Positions 5,822 to 7,909 of a stretch of 7,909 nt of DNA are shown piece by piece. Under the pieces are notes generated by a model. It searched no databases. It was not told the origin of the DNA and saw only the letters and a program-made list of their open reading frames with translations. The DNA lies in contig JAGPEW010000029.1 in the NCBI GenBank assembly GCA_018056825.1, positions 1-7,909 on the forward strand, given 5' to 3'. Each line of letters begins with the position of its first letter. The stretch's first letter is position 1. A program made the position numbers and the translations under genes. This stretch comes from Candidatus Sordicultor aquaticus. GTDB lineage: Bacteria; Atribacterota; Atribacteria; Atribacterales; Caldatribacteriaceae.

Positions 5822-7078
5822 TCAAGTACCTTCTTGCCAGGAAGAAAGATATTCCTTCTGACGAGGGGTCAATTCTTCAATTTCTAACCCCAGGGATTGC
5901 AGCTTTAGAAAAGCTATTTCTCGGTCTATATCTTCAGGAACGGAATAAACTTTCTTCTCCAGACGCGAAGCATTCTCTTTCAAGTATTTGACTGACAAAG
6001 CCTGATTAGCAAAACTCATATCCATAACTGTAGGAGGATGTCCCTCCGCACAAGTTAGGTTAACCAAACGTCCCTCTCCCAGAAGATAAGCTCTTTTTCC
6101 ATTTTTTAAAGTATATTCTTCCACTAAAGGACGAACTTCTCTTTTATTTATACTCAGCTCTTCCAGCTCTTTTATATCAATTTCCACATTAAAATGGCCA
6201 GCATTGGCTAAAATAGCTCCATCAGGAAGAGATAAAAAGTGTTCTCCTCTAATAACCGATGTATTTCCAGTAGCAGTAATAAAAACCTCTCCCCAGGAAG
6301 CAGCTTTCTTCATCGGTAACACGATATTTCCATCTAAGGCCGCTTCCAGTGCCCTTACCGGGTCTACTTCTACTACTGCTACTTGCGCCCCCATACCTTT
6401 AGCTCGAGCAGCAATACCCTTACCACACCAACCATAACCTGCCACCACTACTTTTTTGCCGGCTAATAAAATATGGGTAACTCGCAACACAGCCTCGATA
6501 GAGCTTTGTCCCGTTCCATAACGATTATCAAAAAGATGTTTGGTAAGAGCATCATTAACTGCAATAACCGGATAACCCAGCTCTCCGTTTTTCTCTAAAC
6601 TCCTCAATCGAATAACTCCAGTTGTGGTTTCCTCTGTTCCTCCCTTAATTTCTGAAAGAAGCTCTCTCTTTTGGCCATGCACAAAGGAAACTAGGTCTGC
6701 TCCGTCATCCATAGTGATATGAGGTCTAAACTCTAGTACTTTTTGAATATGTTGGTAATAAGTATCTCGGTCTTCTCCCCGAATAGCAAAAACAGAAATA
6801 CCATAGTCCTTCACTAAAGAAGCTGCTACTTCATCCTGAGTGCTCAAAGGATTAGAGGCACAGAGCCGCACTTCTGCCCCACCTGCTTTTAGAGCTCTCA
6901 CTAAAACTGCAGTTTCAGCAGTAACATGAAGACAGGCAGCTACTTTTAACTCTTTAAGAGGCAAGGTAGCTTTCCACGAAGAAGCAAGATTAGTAACTAC
7001 TGGCATTTCTCGCTCTGTCCACTCTATTTTTTTCTTTCCTTCACCAGCTAAATCTAAATTAGCCACTTCAAATTCCAT
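5822..7078 (-). CDS. ahcY: Adenosylhomocysteinase-family enzyme, archaeal/Thermotoga-type short form
   Basis: The enzyme hydrolyses S-adenosylhomocysteine to homocysteine and adenosine using tightly bound NAD, clearing the inhibitor left after methylation. The 418-residue product shows CLHVTAET (His51), DDGADL (124-129), GGTEETTTGV (Glu150), NDALTKHLFDNRYGTGQS (Lys180, Asp184, Asn185), the NAD motif VAGYGWCGKG (Gly214/216/219), EVDP (Glu237) and NAGHFNVEID (His295). YGTG replaces the YGC of mammalian enzymes. The chain ends YLSSWQEGT and lacks the C-terminal K...YRY segment that contacts NAD of the neighbouring subunit in long forms. A few archaeal short forms prefer S-inosylhomocysteine, so the substrate is not certain. 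The start has GGGAGG with 7-base spacing. metK lies 14 bases upstream, presumably co-transcribed. Confidence 0.95.
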   Translation of the reverse strand: MEFEVANLDLAGEGKKKIEWTEREMPVVTNLASSWKATLPLKELKVAACLHVTAETAVLVRALKAGGAEVRLCASNPLSTQDEVAASLVKDYGISVFAIRGEDRDTYYQHIQKVLEFRPHITMDDGADLVSFVHGQKRELLSEIKGGTEETTTGVIRLRSLEKNGELGYPVIAVNDALTKHLFDNRYGTGQSSIEAVLRVTHILLAGKKVVVAGYGWCGKGIAARAKGMGAQVAVVEVDPVRALEAALDGNIVLPMKKAASWGEVFITATGNTSVIRGEHFLSLPDGAILANAGHFNVEIDIKELEELSINKREVRPLVEEYTLKNGKRAYLLGEGRLVNLTCAEGHPPTVMDMSFANQALSVKYLKENASRLEKKVYSVPEDIDREIAFLKLQSLGLEIEELTPRQKEYLSSWQEGT

Positions 7079-7092
7079 AGTTTTGCCTCCCT

Positions 7093-7909
7093 TCAGAGTC
7101 CTGCTTTTTCCCTCAGAATATCAGCTTTGTCCGTTCTCTCCCAAGTAAAGTCAGGGTCATTGCGCCCAAAATGGCCATAAGCAGCAGTTTTTTTATAAAT
7201 AGGCCGTCGGAGTTTCAAATTTTTAATTATAGCTCCGGGACGAAGGTCAAAAACCTCCTTCACTAGCTGGAGGATTTGGTCATCAGCAATTTTTCCCGTT
7301 CCTTTAGTATCTACACTCATAGAAACTGGACGAGCCACACCTATAGCATAAGCTAATTGAAATTCACATTTATCGGCTAATCCAGCTGCCACCACATTTT
7401 TAGCTACATAGCGAGCAGCATAACTACCGGAACGGTCTACTTTGGTGGGGTCTTTACCCGAGAAGCATCCTCCTCCATGTTTACTAATTCCTCCATAGCT
7501 ATCAACAATAATTTTTCTTCCTGTAAGACCGGTATCCCCTTGTGGTCCACCAATGACAAACCTTCCCGTGGGGTTAACTAAAATTTGAGTGCTATCATCT
7601 TTATAAGCAGAAGGAACAATCGGGTTTATAACTTCTCTTACTATGTCTTCTCGCAAAGTATCTAAAGAAATATCAGGATGGTGTTGAGCAGAAACTACTA
7701 TATTGGCAATTCTTACTGGTTTATCGTCTACATAATCAACAGTAACCTGCGTTTTTCCGTCAGGTCTCAAGTAAGAAAGAATCCCCTTTCTTCTCACTTC
7801 AGCTAAGCGAAAAGCTAAGCGATGAGCTAAAATGATGGGAAAGGGCATAAGCTCGGGAGTTTCATTACAAGCATAACCATACATCATGCCTTGGTCCCCA
7901 GCACCTAAA
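7093..7909 (-). CDS. metK: S-adenosylmethionine synthetase, N-terminus beyond window edge
   Basis: MetK makes S-adenosylmethionine from methionine and ATP as a cytosolic tetramer. The frame is open from base 7908 to the TGA at 7093-7095 (271 visible residues); about 120-130 N-terminal residues are missing, judged from the usual length near 390-400. The ATG at 7885-7887 is internal, because the preceding codons complete the signature LGAGDQGMMYGYACNET. Further landmarks are GGPQGDTGLTGRKIIVDSYGG (visible 120-140), the second signature GGGCFSGKDPTKVDRS (145-160), YAIGVARPVS and the C-terminal YGHFGRNDPDFTWERTDKAD. The second signature has Cys where many family members have Ala (GGGAFS). The gene precedes ahcY by 14 bases, pairing synthesis of the methyl donor with removal of its by-product. 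Confidence 0.96.
   Translation of the reverse strand, partial: LGAGDQGMMYGYACNETPELMPFPIILAHRLAFRLAEVRRKGILSYLRPDGKTQVTVDYVDDKPVRIANIVVSAQHHPDISLDTLREDIVREVINPIVPSAYKDDSTQILVNPTGRFVIGGPQGDTGLTGRKIIVDSYGGISKHGGGCFSGKDPTKVDRSGSYAARYVAKNVVAAGLADKCEFQLAYAIGVARPVSMSVDTKGTGKIADDQILQLVKEVFDLRPGAIIKNLKLRRPIYKKTAAYGHFGRNDPDFTWERTDKADILREKAGL

Noticed and set aside
5766..5825. Extension of bS6 20 residues upstream to 5825
   Set aside because: MNNYELG is the normal bS6 start with GGGAGG before it; the extra residues have no family match and run into the end of ahcY.
1..7909. CRISPR arrays, tRNA or rRNA genes, insertion sequences, phage or toxin-antitoxin genes
   Set aside because: None seen; the window is nearly filled by housekeeping genes and has no spaced direct repeats or transposase signatures.

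Overview
The window is a bacterial chromosome segment, A+T-leaning by eye, packed with housekeeping genes. Eight of the nine genes lie on the minus strand in what reads as one co-oriented block. Shine-Dalgarno sequences are strong (GGGAGG or AAGGAGG), gaps are short and several genes overlap. The core order rpsF-ssb-rpsR-yybS-rplI-dnaB is the arrangement familiar from Bacillota and some related deep-branching anaerobic phyla, but without the gdpP (yybT) gene found between yybS and rplI in Bacillus. A short adenosylhomocysteinase of the archaeal/Thermotoga kind, a bacterial PAC2-family protein and an unsplit larC fit a strict or thermophilic anaerobe (Bacillota-like, Atribacterota-like or similar). 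That placement is inference; no marker here fixes the phylum.

Layout. At the left edge, on the plus strand, is the 3' part of larC (bases 2-1018), the nickel-pincer cofactor cyclometallase. It converges on a minus-strand gene for a PAC2-family protein (1064-1924). Between that gene and the replicative helicase gene is a 148-base gap (1925-2072), the only sizeable non-coding stretch. It is full of inverted repeats and looks like a structured RNA leader. Reading along the minus strand from the right edge, the order is: metK (partial, runs off the window), ahcY, rpsF, ssb, rpsR, a yybS-like membrane protein gene, rplI, dnaB, then the PAC2 gene.

How the genes work together. MetK makes S-adenosylmethionine, and the AhcY-family enzyme removes the S-adenosylhomocysteine (or inosyl analogue) left after methyl transfer, so the right end is an activated-methyl-cycle pair. 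The middle carries two 30S proteins that bind each other (bS6, bS18), SSB, bL9 and DnaB, a classic translation/replication cluster. YybS-like proteins are membrane proteins of unknown job.

No obviously new multi-gene system is present. The points most worth a second look are: (1) dnaB has no canonical start codon that would include its conserved N-terminus and appears to start at CTG, in a CTGA overlap with the rplI stop; (2) the dnaB-PAC2 gap forms a 19-bp stem whose loop is complementary to the downstream ribosome binding site; (3) the SSB lacks the usual acidic C-terminal tip; (4) a perfect A AAA AAC heptamer sits at the larC domain junction, the region where other bacteria use programmed frameshifting.
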